Shown: positions 26,681-38,960 of the stretch, piece after piece
Numbering within the stretch: the first letter of the stretch is position 1
Layout of the letters: every line of letters starts with the position of its first letter
Assembly (NCBI RefSeq): GCF_037975245.1
Contig: NC_092568.1
Coordinates: 7,797,501-7,857,500, forward strand
Reading direction: 5' to 3'
Source: Apostichopus japonicus
Taxonomy: Eukaryota; Echinodermata; Holothuroidea; Aspidochirotida; Stichopodidae
DNA: 60,000 nt
The notes under the pieces: generated by a model
Seen by the model: the letters and a program-made list of their open reading frames with translations, nothing else
What the model was told of the DNA's origin: nothing
Databases searched by the model: none
Made by a program: the position numbers and the translations under genes

Positions 26681-27090
26681 AATAGTTTATATACCACACA
26701 AGCAGTGTAGTTACGTATTGTTCAATGATGGCCTAAGGTGGAATGGCAGAACCGGTGTGACCAACTCTCTCTCACATTCTCCTCATGTCTTAGGTTCCTA
26801 TCCCACCATACATAATGTTGTTGTGATATATATGTGTTTTAAAGACCAAAGTGTCAAGGAATGAAATGCCCTCGCAGTCCTCGTAAGCTTGACAAGAAGA
26901 AACTGATAAGGAAACAATTGTCTCTCCACTGTTTATCTCCTACCTCTCCTCTTCCCCTGTTGGTTTCTTTCTTTCTTTTCTCCATCCCTTGTCTACTAAT
27001 CCCCTTACATGTATCTCGTTGTGTTCACCATGCTCATTAACCTGTCTGTATTCTGTGTGTGTTTTTGTCCCTTCTGTTACTGTTACTTGT

Positions 27091-27150
27091 CATTTAGCCT
27101 TTGGAGAAGATCCTGCTAGGACCGAAACGTCAGGCGAACTTACTTTTACA
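27091..27150 (+). mobile_element. Second copy of the hammerhead-like retroelement fragment
   Basis: This is the inverted counterpart of 11575-11625. Read on plus, 27101-27130 gives TTGGAGA, a GATCC/GGACC-type stem with TGCTA loop, and GAAACGTC. The core is one step more decayed than the copy near 11590. Confidence 0.45.
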
Positions 27151-27410
27151 CAAGAAAACAATTAAATAACAAACATGAGAACCTTCCCTCCATGAATCTC
27201 ACCCTTTCCTTAAGGGGAATGGATATTTTACTTTTGAATTTTTGGTTGCTGCAATATATGTAGCGTAAATACTAAAGTACAAAACTTTTAAGGGTCTTTG
27301 TTGCAGGATTTGAAAGTTAATTAAATAGTCTTTATTGCTGCCTTCTGTATTATTTTCTTTTCTCTGTTTTTTAGCATTCTTCTTCTTCTTCTTCTCCTTC
27401 AAATTAATGA

Positions 27411-27551
<141 letters not shown>

Positions 27552-28089
27552 TAATTACTTCTGTCGTAGATTTTGGCTTTTTAATATTATCTTGAATAAC
27601 TAACTCTGCTGAGTAACAGACATTTTCAAAGGACTGTTTTGGGTTTTGAATAGTATGTTTCTAAAGCATGATCTATGATCAATATGCTCTCCGTTTTCTT
27701 ACTTCGGTCTCTAACTAATGCAAGATTGCTTTTGGCAGTCCTTTGAACATGAGCTGTACACATTTTGGTTCTGTTAACTTTTGTTCAAATTTATTTTTTT
27801 CTTGCTGACAGAAAATTGAAAAGCACGGAACTGATCAATTTGAAGCGGCTTTAAACTAGTCTTGATATATTGAAAGTGCCTCGTGTACTTAATTTCCTTT
27901 GTCAACTGCTAAAACAGTTCATGTAGAGTTCACACCTGTATATCCCCAACCAAACCAGAGATTCACCTTTTTTCTTCTTTTTTTCTCCTTTCTTTTTTTC
28001 TTTTCTCTTTTCTTTTTTTTTTCTTTTTTTTTTTTGGGTGATAAGTTAAATTAACCTACACCTTCATGTGGACGATGCTTAACCAATAC

Positions 28090-28179
28090 CAATTTGTTAA
28101 CATTTGTATATTTTTACAGGATAGGAGGGCGGTGCAATTTGTTAACATTTGTATATTTTTACATTATAGGAGGGCGGTG
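28090..28179 (+). repeat. 45 bp tandem duplication of the last SEC23 acceptor
   Basis: 28090-28134 and 28135-28179 are the same 45 bases except for a GG versus TT pair (acaggatag versus acattatag). The duplicated unit contains the pyrimidine-rich 3' splice region and the first coding bases of the last exon. Confidence 0.95.
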
Positions 28180-28259
28180 CTCCTGTGTTAACAGATGATG
28201 TCAGTCTCCAGGTCTTCATGGACCATCTGAAGAAACTTGCAGTGAGCAGCTCAACCTAG
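28170..28259 (+). CDS. SEC23: SEC23 last coding exon with stop
   Basis: Acceptor acattatag|GAGGGC. It encodes EGGAPVLTDDVSLQVFMDHL then KKLAVSSST and TAG (28257-28259). The acceptor in the right-hand copy of the duplication is the one that keeps the frame. Both acceptors in the left-hand copy (after 28119 and after 28124) lead to an early stop. Confidence 0.96.
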   Translation, partial: EGGAPVLTDDVSLQVFMDHLKKLAVSSST

Positions 28260-30198
28260 ACGTCTCCTTCTCCTCCAACCTCTCTAATGGAATATTGTTC
28301 TAGATTCTTGCGCAGTCTTTGCGACGACACGAAAGACCTTGGCTTCAGATAGCCATCTCTGATACAGCTTGCCTCGAAAAAAAAAAAAGGAAAGAAAAAA
28401 GTGGTTTAGATGTAAGCACGATAAGTCCATTTTATCTTAAGGGAAATTGGAAGAAAAAACACACATTTCTGCAAACAGAGAACCTGTTGAAAAAGGCCCA
28501 CTCTTTGTTTTGTCTCTTAGTTAGCTGCTGCCCACTATTTTGATCTACACGAACAGCGATGCCAACTCAAACGTTTGAGGCAGCATCAGTGTCAAGGTGG
28601 TGTTTGTGGTAGGTTTCCACTAAACTTACTGCTCATTTAACAAAAAAAACGATGCCTATCATGCTGTTTCATATTGATGTCTTGATTTTGTTTATTCATC
28701 ATTCATTCAAATATTATCATTTGTGTTGTTAAAATGAGAATGAAAGTCTTGATGTGACAACACCTGCCCAGTACCATTTTATTAGAATCTTTCATCTGGG
28801 TTATTTTTCACAAAGTTTAATCCTAACCCTCTAAGAACAACAAAGCGTACAAAATCAATACGGTTTGTGAAGTTGTAGGGACAGTGGTCTGTCATATTCG
28901 ATACTCCATCATTATGGTTCAGTAGCGCCCTCTGTAGATTTGATGTCATAAAAGCCTTGTATATTATCAAGTCAGCCCAGGTCAAACTGCGACCCAGCCA
29001 GCACAGTCAGCTAATAGTCTGCACGTACAGTAGGTTTTGTACATACGGTCTGCATTAGTAACATCTTCAGAATTTCTGGGAATATCACACAAAAATGTGA
29101 TTTCTTAATCTGAGGTCTTGGTTCTAAATATTAACAAATAATACAAGTAAAAAGGTTAATCATCTCCTGACCCTGTCTCTTTAATTTCACTTTACAGGAC
29201 ACTGTCAGCTTCAGTAATGTTAGGCCTAATGTTTAACACTTTCTAAGTTCTCCGTTCGCATTGCCTTTTCTATCTGCTCACCTGTCTTGGGTTTGCAGTG
29301 GTTCAGAGTGACACACCCATTATAAATGGAGCGAGCTGTTAAGCCTGGAGAATAATATTTCTTAAAAATATATCAATACATCAAATTTAGTCTATCTGCG
29401 ACCTATAAGTAACATTCAGGTCTACCTAAGCGATGTCTTGCCTACGGTAAAGAAGGAAGAAAAGAATTTTTTTTTTTAAATTTTGTTCACCATTAATAAT
29501 AGGTATTAAAGAAATTGGCTAGAACTAGTGTATTTGGAAACATTGATAAAAGAGTGGCATCTGAACTGCTTGTATTTTAAAAAAATAATAATAATAATAT
29601 TTTATTCATCAATTAATCTAACATATCAGGAATTCTATCTCCTTGCTAAACATTGTCAAATATTGTAAAGATATGACTGAGGCTATTCTCCAACTCATGA
29701 CAATGGATCAAAATGAAAAAAAAAGTTTGTTTATTTAGACTGCAGTCTTTATATTTTAAAGGGTTTTTCAGGATGTTAATGTACTCGTCAGCCTTCTCAC
29801 AAGATAGAGTAATTTACTGATTTGTGTGTTTCTTGTCGAGTTTAGGTAAGAAAATAGTGTGAAATTACACACTTTGACAACGGGGGAAATATTACATATA
29901 AATATCACCAATAGACAATATATTACTTTTCTTTTTTGGCTTTTTTTGGCTTCATGTAGGAACAAACAATTCTGTAATAATAGTGGTGATTCACAGTGTC
30001 CATCCCATTTCACCATTTACCAAACATCTACAGTATTGTGTAATACATGTATTTTATGTATTTATGTTCTTAAAGTACTTGAACAACCCTTTTCTAACTT
30101 GTCTCTCAGAAGGAGGCATCATTATCTTCTTTATTACGATGTTCAACAGCTTTCTTCTGTAATTTCATCTCATTGAAAATTGAAAATTACGAAATAAA
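28260..30198 (+). other. SEC23: SEC23 3' UTR and flank, extent uncertain
   Basis: No further coding sequence follows the stop. The best poly(A) signal is AATAAA at 30193-30198, with ATTAAA at 29505-29510 as an alternative, so the 3' UTR could be 1.2-2 kb. The open frames at 28319-28543 and 29859-30176 are not family-like and probably reflect UTR sequence. Confidence 0.4.
30193..30198 (+). terminator. Candidate SEC23 poly(A) signal
   Basis: AATAAA followed within 30 bases by a T/G-rich stretch (gcgcgtttattgttac), the expected arrangement for a cleavage site near 30215-30225. By eye only. Confidence 0.35.
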
Positions 30199-30674
30199 AA
30201 AAGAAAAATTACATGCGCGTTTATTGTTACAAGCTGTCTTTAAGTACAATAACTATTTAAGTCCATGTTATTAATCATTAACTATCAGTTTCACTGGAAA
30301 ACATCATGGATTGAGGCCTGAAAGATTATTAAATATATCAGATATTACTCCTTATACCATTCAAGTTTACTGTCTTATTTCTCTGTAATTTGAGCTGAGT
30401 TGAGTTTTGTATAACTCTAAGTACATTCTAAAAGATAAGTATGTTTAATATAAAACTCAAAAGGGATTTGTCATTTGAGGAGTGAGTCGAAGAGATTTGG
30501 CACAGAGAATTGTCACACAAACATCGCACATGGTTTTCAGTGTCCCCATAGACTAATGGGGGGAGGGGGCAGGGGGACACAAACAGAACCATCATGATTG
30601 ACTTTGATGACACAGTTCTTTGTGTTGAACAACTTGCCCAGACAGCTAAAATATGAAATAAAGGGTGCTCCATT

Positions 30675-30952
30675 CAGGCGCGTAGCCAAGGGGGGGGGCG
30701 AAGGGGGCAGCCGCCCCCCCTTGAGCATATTTATTTTTTTTTTTTTAATGTTTTTATGATATCGCTAGTATTTTCAAAAGAGAAAATGCTAAGATGCAAC
30801 TTACAAGGCCTGGGAAGTGCCATCTCCAGCGATCTGGGAGGCATTTTCAGCCAAAATTTTCTTGTACGCTTGGTGGCGCTACGCTTAGATAGTTTGCAAT
30901 GCTGAATCTACAGTTTCGCCCCTCCCTTGGCAAATTCCTGGCTATGCGCCTG
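30675..30952. mobile_element. 278 bp hAT-like MITE
   Basis: CAGGCGCGTAGCCA at 30675-30688 is matched by TGGCTATGCGCCTG at 30939-30952 (13 of 14 after reverse complement). CAGG ends are typical of hAT elements. The flanking 8-mers gctccatt and gcttaaaa agree at only four of eight positions, so the target duplication is decayed or absent. Inside, GGGGGC-agcc-GCCCCC (30703-30718) can fold into a very stable hairpin. Confidence 0.75.
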
Positions 30953-31559
30953 GCTTAAAAGTCGCGTGTGGGCAGCTGTCATTTTGTAAACTTGTGATGT
31001 CATAGAGCTACCAGGATCAGGGAACCGTTTAGTTTCTCTTTGTATATATTTTTATATTTTCAAGGTAAACTGCAAATCCCATCTCCAATACAGAATTAAA
31101 ATATTGTAATAAAAGAATTGAAGCATGTGCCCCTATCAAAATCAGTCTGGGGTATTTATGTTATGTACTACCCCTCCCCTCATGCACACACACTGTTGAA
31201 ATCCTTTGTACGTCAATGAGTCAAACAGGTCGCTAGAGGGCTTTGCCAAATATAACTGATAGATCACCCTCTACTCGAGAAAGCAAGGTCAATTAATTCT
31301 GTACACTAATATTGGTTTGGGTCTTGTCACTCCATTAGGTCCTTTTGGGTCAAAACTGCTAAAGCAGTAGTGTACAAAGCTATTGAAAAGTGAGAGGCAG
31401 AACACTGGTGGGGTTTGTTTGGATATTCCCTTGATGAAATTAATTATTGTAGTGCATTTTTATCTCCAAATTTCAACCATCTGCAAATTTCTCATTTTCC
31501 TGGAAAATGAATGAGTGAATGAATGAAGGGTTTATGCACAACTACTACTTTGTGGACAA

Positions 31560-32960
31560 TAAGTACTGAAACCAAAATATAAATAAAGGCAGAAGTAAAG
31601 TTACATGATTTGATGTTTAATGTAAAGAGGGATTCATGATTATTAAATGAAATGTTTCAGACGCCTTATAAAAGAACCAATTTTAGGAATGACACAGAGT
31701 TCTATGGGAGGGGGGGGGGGTTAGAGCCACCTTAAGCTAATGAACGATTACTGAACTTAGTATAAAGTTTTCGGTTCGAGAACAATAGCTGTGGAGAGAG
31801 TGGAATTAACGTCTAATTCCTTAATTAAATAGGCGCTGAGCTACGTAGACATTGGTAGGACATGAGGATGATTTGAAATAAACTTCTCTCAGGGACACGT
31901 AACCAATGCAAATCAAGAAAAGGTCTGAAACAGGATTGCTCTCCTCTTTCTGTTAATGAGCTTAGCGGGCGAAGTTTTGAACAGATTGAAGCTTTATAAG
32001 AGGGGTAGATTGGACACCAAAATACAAACAATTACAGTAATCCAGGTCAGATAAAACCAAAGCAATGAAAATCTACAGATGATCAAAAGATAAGTAAGGT
32101 TTCAACCTTGTAATTTTACGAAGCGTGGAAAAACAAGATGAAACGGTACAGTGAACCTGTCAAACCACAAACTATTGTCAAGCCAAACTCCAAGAATTTA
32201 CGGAACTGGCGAATATGATACAGTTATTCGTATTAATAAAGGTACCATCGATGGTAATGCTTTGGAGAACCGCATCTAGCCTTATGAGGATTAATTCAGT
32301 TTTACCAGGATTATTTCAGCAGTTTTACCGGGATTAAGACAAAGAAGGTGAGATCTCATCCATGTAGCTAAGAACATTGCTGTATGTCATGAGTAAGAAC
32401 CCGAACTTGAAACTTAGAGGAAAAGGCTTTATATACCTGATAATCATCAGCATAACCTTCCATATGCATGTAAAAACCAAGCTTCTTAATTCCATCATAG
32501 GCCTATATACTACGAGCGAATATAAATATTAAACATTATCAGATCTTGTGCAGATCTTGGATGAATCCCATATGCAATATCAAGGTATTAAAAAATGTTA
32601 GAACCAACTTTGACTCTGAGTTCTACCGATAAGATTAACACCACTTATAAGCAGTACCTTGCACACCAATATCATGATAGAGAATATTAAGCACCTTTGA
32701 GATAATTAACCGTGTCGAAAGCATCGCTAAGATCAAGTAGTAACATAACCGAAGCAGTTTTTTTTTTCTCTCTTTATCAGAAGCAACCAAGAGATCGCTA
32801 ACAATCTTTAAGAGAGTGGTTTCAGTACTATGACACTTTTTATAGCCAGACTGATGAGTGATATGAAGATTATTTATGTCCGTGTGGTCATTCAACCTTT
32901 TGAGGACTACTCTCTCAATAAGTTTGCCGACAAATGCAAAATTGGAAATAGTTCTATAAA
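31560..32960 (-). pseudogene. Decayed LINE reverse transcriptase (CR1/L2-like)
   Basis: On the minus strand, from high to low coordinates: a GKLIERVVLKRLNDHTDINN stretch (about 32935-32876); QSGYKKCHSTETTLLKIVSD (about 32850-32790); the catalytic YADD block GYADDYQVYKAF (YADD at 32454-32443); then DLHWLRVPERSLFQIILMSY (about 31925-31860), the thumb-region signature. Order and spacing are right for a non-LTR reverse transcriptase, but several stops and frame changes separate the blocks, so it is dead. The 5' part of the element is missing or not recognisable. Confidence 0.8.
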
Positions 32961-34559
32961 TGCTGAATTTTTATTTATCTAAACTCAACTTTTTAAATTA
33001 GAGGTGTGATATCAGCGTTATTTACGCCCTCAATTTATACCCAGATGAAAGAGAAAGAATAACCAATTTGCACCAGGTTGGTAGAAGTATAACTCAAGGT
33101 TATACTTTACCACTTTACCAGGTACGGGATCACTGTAACCGCAGTGGATACCATCTTCATTGATAATCTTCTTCAGTTCATCAGTAGGCTACTATAGTTG
33201 GAGCAAAGTGTGTCAGAATATTATTAGACATACAGCCACACAACGGTTGAGAAGTATGCTTCGAATTTATAATAATAATATTTTTATAACATTTATAACA
33301 ATATATAGAATTTCATCTTTTTTCTCACAATTTTGATTTCTCATTCGTAAAATTGACTTTTACCAAAATTTCAGCTTTCGATTTCAAATTTCTTCTTGAA
33401 TATTTTGATTTCAAGAAAAATTTGACTTATATATATTTTCAACTTTTCATCTTTTGAGTTTGACTATTTTCTCCAAATTTCGCCTTTACACCAAAATGTC
33501 AACTTTATGTGTAAAATTTTACCATTTTTAGTATTAACTCAAATAACGGCATTTTATCCCCTTTAAGTGTCTTTGTATTAAAAATTGAATTAGTAGGAGC
33601 TAGTCGAAACACCTCATTTCGAACTTTTTTATCTAAATTAATGTTGAATATTTTGTCTCAAAATTCCCACCAGGAAAGCCTATTGGCAAAAATGGTGGCC
33701 TGTAAATGGTGGGGGAGGGGGGTTAACGTCTGACAACTACATGGACCTTCCCTTGTATATTTTTCAATGTTGTCACATGGGTGAAGGTTCCTCTTTGAAT
33801 CCCCACCTCCTCCCCCTAACCGTGAATTCTTTACAACAACAAATAAGGTCTTGGTGCTAAACGCGTGAGAGTGACGCAACCTGCTTTCATTAAGAGTGCA
33901 TTATCAAAATAATAATAATAATAATAGCCTACGAGATTAAACATTGTACTCCCGAGACGTAAAATACACTTTGCGTGGTGTAAGAGTGAATTTTTGACTA
34001 TGGCAATGTAATTTTGTTCAGCAGATTGCAGCAGGATATTCGATTTCTTGAACACGAAATGAATAGCAAAAATTTCACCACGCAAAATGCTATTATGAAT
34101 GGCCAGGAGCGTTCTTATAAGCGTTTATAATAGATATATATAGATATCTGCCAGAGCCAATTCTCCCTGGTTAAGAGGTTAAAACTCCCTCGGTGTAGAA
34201 ATGTTGACATACGTGTCCATAATAGCAAGACAATGGTGAGCCATGATTGGTCCATAGTTTCAGACGGAAATTAACAGTGGTAAAAATCACGCACATGATA
34301 GGTTATCATCGAAAGTTTGTCGACAGTTCTTCCAGTTGACAAGTTGACTTTTCTTACTCTATTGTTTTCCTATTTAATTCGTGGTATATATCAAAGATTT
34401 TTTCGAATCTCTAGTAATTACAAAACAACATATTTGTTGCTGTGGTAAAGCAGTGTGATACCTTGACCTAAATTCTCATGAAAAGTGGTACACGTACAAA
34501 AAGGCACCAATCACATGCCATAATATAGGGTAGTGGGCGTGAACATAGCCCGACATGTG
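32961..34559. other. Intergenic DNA, no gene seen
   Basis: Holds a field of loosely repeated TTTTGATTTC / AAATTTCA words (about 33300-33560), a G-run (33708-33722) and a (TAA)n patch (33906-33925). The minus-strand open frames over 33658-34085 have no recognisable content. Confidence 0.5.
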
Positions 34560-34800
34560 TGAAGACTGTGTACAGGGTACAGCTTGTATGGTGCAGGATG
34601 TTTGCATGGCTATAATGTCATACGTGGGCACTTCCTGGCCTAATATAGCATATCACTACGTTCTCATGTGCGTTAGGATACGTGGTATACTGGTACACAT
34701 GAACATCTTGTAGCCTAATTATCCTTCAAGACCGTTAACGTTCGTTTAATTTTGGCTGGTTAAGCACCTTCGAGGTATACGAAGACGCCCCATAAATCAG
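34560..34800 (+). promoter_or_regulatory. Candidate promoter and non-coding first exon of the RRBP1-like gene
   Basis: The coding exon at 39074 is preceded by a 3' splice acceptor 15 bases before its ATG, so an upstream non-coding exon must exist. The best candidate donor I saw between the SEC23 flank and 39058 is ATAAATCAG|GTAAGTACA at 34800/34801, preceded by a patch with more CpG than its surroundings. The start of the exon cannot be fixed from sequence. Other donors are possible. Confidence 0.3.
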
Positions 34801-35328
34801 GTAAGTACATTAAATTAGCTCATTTAAAGTGTACTAATTATGATCACTGAGTGTTTTCCCTTTTATCCTCTGACGTAGCACAGTCGAGCCTAAGCTTTAT
34901 CCTAACACTGAATTGTGTTTTGCCGAAAGGGGTCAACGTTGTAATTAGGCCTAACGTTCGGTGACTGTAAGCAATTGTAACCAAGTAAAGGCCAAGTCAA
35001 TTGGAATGCTATGCTATAATACATATATATTCACTTTCTGTGTCCCTAACGTCATCACTTCATGAACATAGACATACATAATCTTTGCAGACCTTAAATT
35101 AGTACTAGGCTAGTAGTAGCTACAGTAGTATAGGCCTGTGCCTAAAAATAAATTAGAAGTTGTTCAACAAGTTAGACAGGCCTAGGCCTACACGGACCAT
35201 AGTTGCTCACAGCGTTAAATAAAGGTGAGAGCTCTTGCTGGTTATATACCCAATCATCGCTCATCAGTTCAATAATGATAGTGTGCTAACTTATTTACCT
35301 GATCATGGTTAAAACAAAGTGGCTATTG

Positions 35329-35586
35329 TTACGACTAGTCGTAAGAATAATTCCCTACTACGCATGCGCAGTTGCTATTTTCATGACCAGGAGTACTATT
35401 TTTACGACGAGGAGAAACAATAATTTCCGGTTAGGGTTAGGGTAAGGGTTAGGATTGAGGTTTAGGGTTATGTTTAGGGTTAGGGTTACCCCTACTACAT
35501 GCGCAGTTGCTTTATTTACTTTACTTCGCTTGAATTTGCCTTTGTCGTAAGAATAGTTTATAAATAATTGTTACGACTCGTCGTAA
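35329..35586. repeat. Cassette with telomere-type repeats flanked by near-identical palindromes
   Basis: TTACGACTAGTCGTAA at 35329-35344 is a perfect 16 bp palindrome. TTACGACTCGTCGTAA at 35571-35586 repeats it with one change. Each is followed by gaatag or gaataa. Between them sit a pair of catgcgcagttgct segments (about 35363 and 35500) and a run of TTAGGG and variants at 35430-35488. It reads like a small non-autonomous element that captured or carries telomere repeats. Confidence 0.7.
35430..35488 (+). repeat. Interstitial TTAGGG repeats
   Basis: About nine TTAGGG-type units, five or six exact, with GTAAGGG, ATTGAGG and TTATG variants. Sequence on both sides continues normally, so this is internal and not a chromosome end. 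Confidence 0.85.
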
Positions 35587-37644
35587 GAATAGCCACGGCC
35601 TGGTTAAAAAGGGGTGCTTATTTATCCGACCATATTTTAAATAGACTTGATGTTATGCATATTTTGCTGACTACGGGAGAAAACGAACACAGTATCAGGC
35701 AAGGATCCAGAAGGGGTGGGGTGTCTAAGCCCATCTCCCTTTTGAACCCCTCCCCCAACACAAAAGAATTAAAAAGTAGTGCTACCTTGCATGTAGACTT
35801 AGATTTAATCCTAATTTTTAGCTTAAATATGCCTCAAAGTATGCATCAAAGTGCACCATTTCGCATCTAAATATTTACTTTCTTGGGAGGACCCCATTAC
35901 CCTCTATACTGGAGTTAGCTTTGGCAACTTTGTCACATCTCTCAAGGTGCGTACAAGTATCTTAGAAAAAATGTATTTATATTTGTTCTATACCATACAC
36001 TACACTAAAGGGAATAATTTATCCAATACCTCATCACAAAATGATACATAATATGAGCAACTTGCTACAGTATACAAATACAAAGAAAGTAAGTGCTGAT
36101 TTAAGGTTACCTTTAAGTACAGGTTACCTTTAAGTAAGAACTAAGTTAGTGCAATGTTTATTGAACCAATCAATTGTTGGCAATGATGAAGAGGGGAAAT
36201 ATCTTCCAAACAATGTAATTAACCTTGGAAATGTTTAATTTAATTTTGAATGAAACATGTCTAAATTTACATGAGCCACCTTTTTGTGAGTATTTTCGAC
36301 GCCTCTGAAATCTTTTGTGGAATATAGGACTATTGCAGGTGCTTTTTTGATGTACTTACTAACTATAACAATAGTCAAAGCTACTGAATCTGTTATTCCA
36401 TGATCATTCATGTTTACTAAACACCGGCTATGAAGGATTAATAGTTCAAGCTGTTTCAATTTCCACTTGATTCGAATGCTCCCAGAGATTCACCAAAGAA
36501 TGCCAAGACTTGGGGGAGTAGTGTATATGCTAAGGGGAATATGGCAAGATATTAACATTAGGGTTAGGCTGGAACTTGTTTTAATTATTTATCCCATGTT
36601 ACAATCCTTTCAACTGACTTGTGGGGCTAATATGCAGCCATCATCCATATTTGTGTGTTGAAAACAATTATCCTTTAGAAACAGTCAAGTAAAGTGACCA
36701 GTAATTTACTAAGTACTGTAGGTATGTTCCTTTTTGTAAGAAGAGGGATATATTTGAACGTCACAAAGACCCTAAGGAAACCTGAGCAGTTTAGTTTTCC
36801 AGCAGGACAATATATATTTTTGTTGCACAGAATGACAATCCCCTGTTAATTGGAATGTATGGTAATCCTAACCTCACCACTGAACCCACAGAAAGACAGA
36901 CTAATGTCAAAATCCTAGTTGCTTCTTTATCTTTGAACTTTGAACTTGATTGAACCATTTGATTGCTCCATTTTTTAAAGACACCTGCATTGCCATGCTC
37001 ACTAAGAGTCCAGACCTAACATATAGGGGCCTAATTGTGTTAATAGTCAAGACAAGTATGGATGGATTCTTTGGGAGAGGGGGGGGAGGGGGGACAGTAG
37101 AACATAAGTGCAACCTCATACAATTGCAAACTTAGCGTAAATTTAAATGCAGCTACTGTTTTCACTGATCAATGGCTAATTTGACTATCCAGCTACTGAA
37201 CCAAACTAGAACCAACCAGTCAGTCATTTTGGTAAAAGCAAGTTAGTATCACTGTAATGGTCAATGTGAAAGGTGTAGCAGAGATATCTTGCATGTTTCA
37301 TGCAGCCTTTGCCTGCACATATAAGCACAATGTTTGTTATCTTGATAAATCCATTCTCATTATGAGTGATATCGATCTAAAGCACACATTTGTGTACCCT
37401 GTGACACAGTGCAGTGTCCTGTAAGTAATATCAGCGTGTTTTTCTTGTGGAATGGGATACATGCAAGAACTTGCTACATGTACAGTACTGTAACTTGTGA
37501 GTCAAACTACTGTTTGTAGATAACATGTACTGCATGCCTTGAAAATTAGGCTGTTTACTCCATGGTTAAATACCAACTGTGGATTTCAACGTTTGCCAGT
37601 ATAGCCAAATGGACTTGTATTTGCTGCCAGTAGACATAATTAGG
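35587..37644. other. Non-coding DNA (probable first intron of the RRBP1-like gene)
   Basis: No exon signature. A G-rich run lies at 37075-37093. The frames at 35568-36051 and 36907-37135 lack splice signals and family resemblance. Confidence 0.5.
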
Positions 37645-38390
37645 AAAGTAAACCCATTATATTAGAGTAACTACCATCTGTCAAAAATAAGAAAGTAAAC
37701 CCATGATATCAGAGTAACTACCGTCTGTCAAAAATAAGAACGTAAACCCATGATATCAGAGTAACTACCGTCTGTCAAAAATAAGAACGTAAACCCATGA
37801 TATCAGAGTAACTACCGTCTGTCAAAAATAAGAACGTAAACCAATGATATTAGAGTAACTACCGTCTGTCAAAAATAAGAACGTAAACCCATGATATCAG
37901 AGTAACTACCGTCTGTCAAAAATAAGAACGTAAACCCATGATATCAGAGTAACTACCGTCTGTCAAAAATAAGAACGTAAACCCATGATATCAGAGTAAC
38001 TACCGTCTGTCAAAAATAAGAACGTAAACCAATGATATTAGAGTAACTACCGTCTGTCAAAAATACGGAACGTAAAACCATGATATCAGAGTAACTACCG
38101 TCTGTCATAAACAAAAACGTAAACCCATGATATCAGAGTAACTACCGTCTGTCAAAATTAAGAACTCTAACCCATGATATCAGAGTAACTACCGTCTGTC
38201 AAAAATAAGAACGTAAACCAATGATATTAGAGTAACTACCGTCTGTCAAAAATAAGAACGTAAACCAATGATATTAGAGTAACTACCATCTGTAAAAAAT
38301 AAGAAAGTTAACCCATGATATCAGAGTAACTAGTCTGTCAAATATAAGAACGTAAACCCATGATATCAGAGCAACTACCGTCGTGTCCAA
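37645..38390 (+). repeat. 47 bp minisatellite, about 16 copies with higher-order structure
   Basis: The unit is agaacgtaaacccatgatat followed by cagagtaactaccgtctgtc and aaaaata. Two variants alternate: cccatgatatc and ccaatgatatt. Units 2-5 and 6-9 both read three of the first then one of the second, so a four-unit (188 bp) block was itself duplicated. Edge copies are more diverged (the first has ccattatatt; the last units have lost bases). Confidence 0.95.
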
Positions 38391-38821
38391 AAATCGCATA
38401 AGTTCCGCACCTAACAAAAGAATGTTTTACTGCTTTTAATGTTAGCAATATTATTGGGCTGCTTCCCATAGTCCTGGTGTAACTGATAAATTTGTCTATA
38501 ATTATGAATAATGCCAAAAGGTACAGTACTTCATATTAACCTATAGAGTTTTAAAGAAGTTGGCTTTTTTTCATATCAAGTGGATAAACCTTGTCAAAGT
38601 TTAGGCCTGCTACTGGTACTGTCCCATAAAATAAATAAACCAAACCTGTATTGTTCTAAGTGTCTCTGACTTTCTGCATTGTAGACAGTAAATGTTTACA
38701 CAAATGATTACAGAGCAGTGATTAGTCACAGTTCCAATCAATTCAAAGCTGTACAATATATATATCAGTTTTTGTACACAGGACCGTGTCTGTTTCAAAC
38801 ACTGCTTTTCAAACTGTGAGC

Positions 38822-38960
38822 ATTTTATTTTATTTTATTTTATTTTATTTTATTTTATTTTATTTTATTTTATTTTATTTTAATTTATTTTATTTTATTT
38901 TATTTTATTTTATTTTATTTTAATTTATTTTATTTTATTTTATTTTATTTTATTTTATTT
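38822..38960 (+). repeat. (TTTTA)n microsatellite
   Basis: About 27 tandem TTTTA units with two TTTAA interruptions, grading into T-rich DNA up to 39045. It ends about 100 bases before the acceptor of the first RRBP1-like coding exon, so it merges with that exon's pyrimidine-rich 3' splice region. Confidence 0.95.

Noticed and set aside
35430-35488. Chromosome end
   Set aside because: Normal sequence and genes continue on both sides; the repeats are internal and degenerate.
37645-38390. CRISPR-like array (regular repeats)
   Set aside because: Units are head-to-tail with no unique spacers, in an animal genome; it is a minisatellite.
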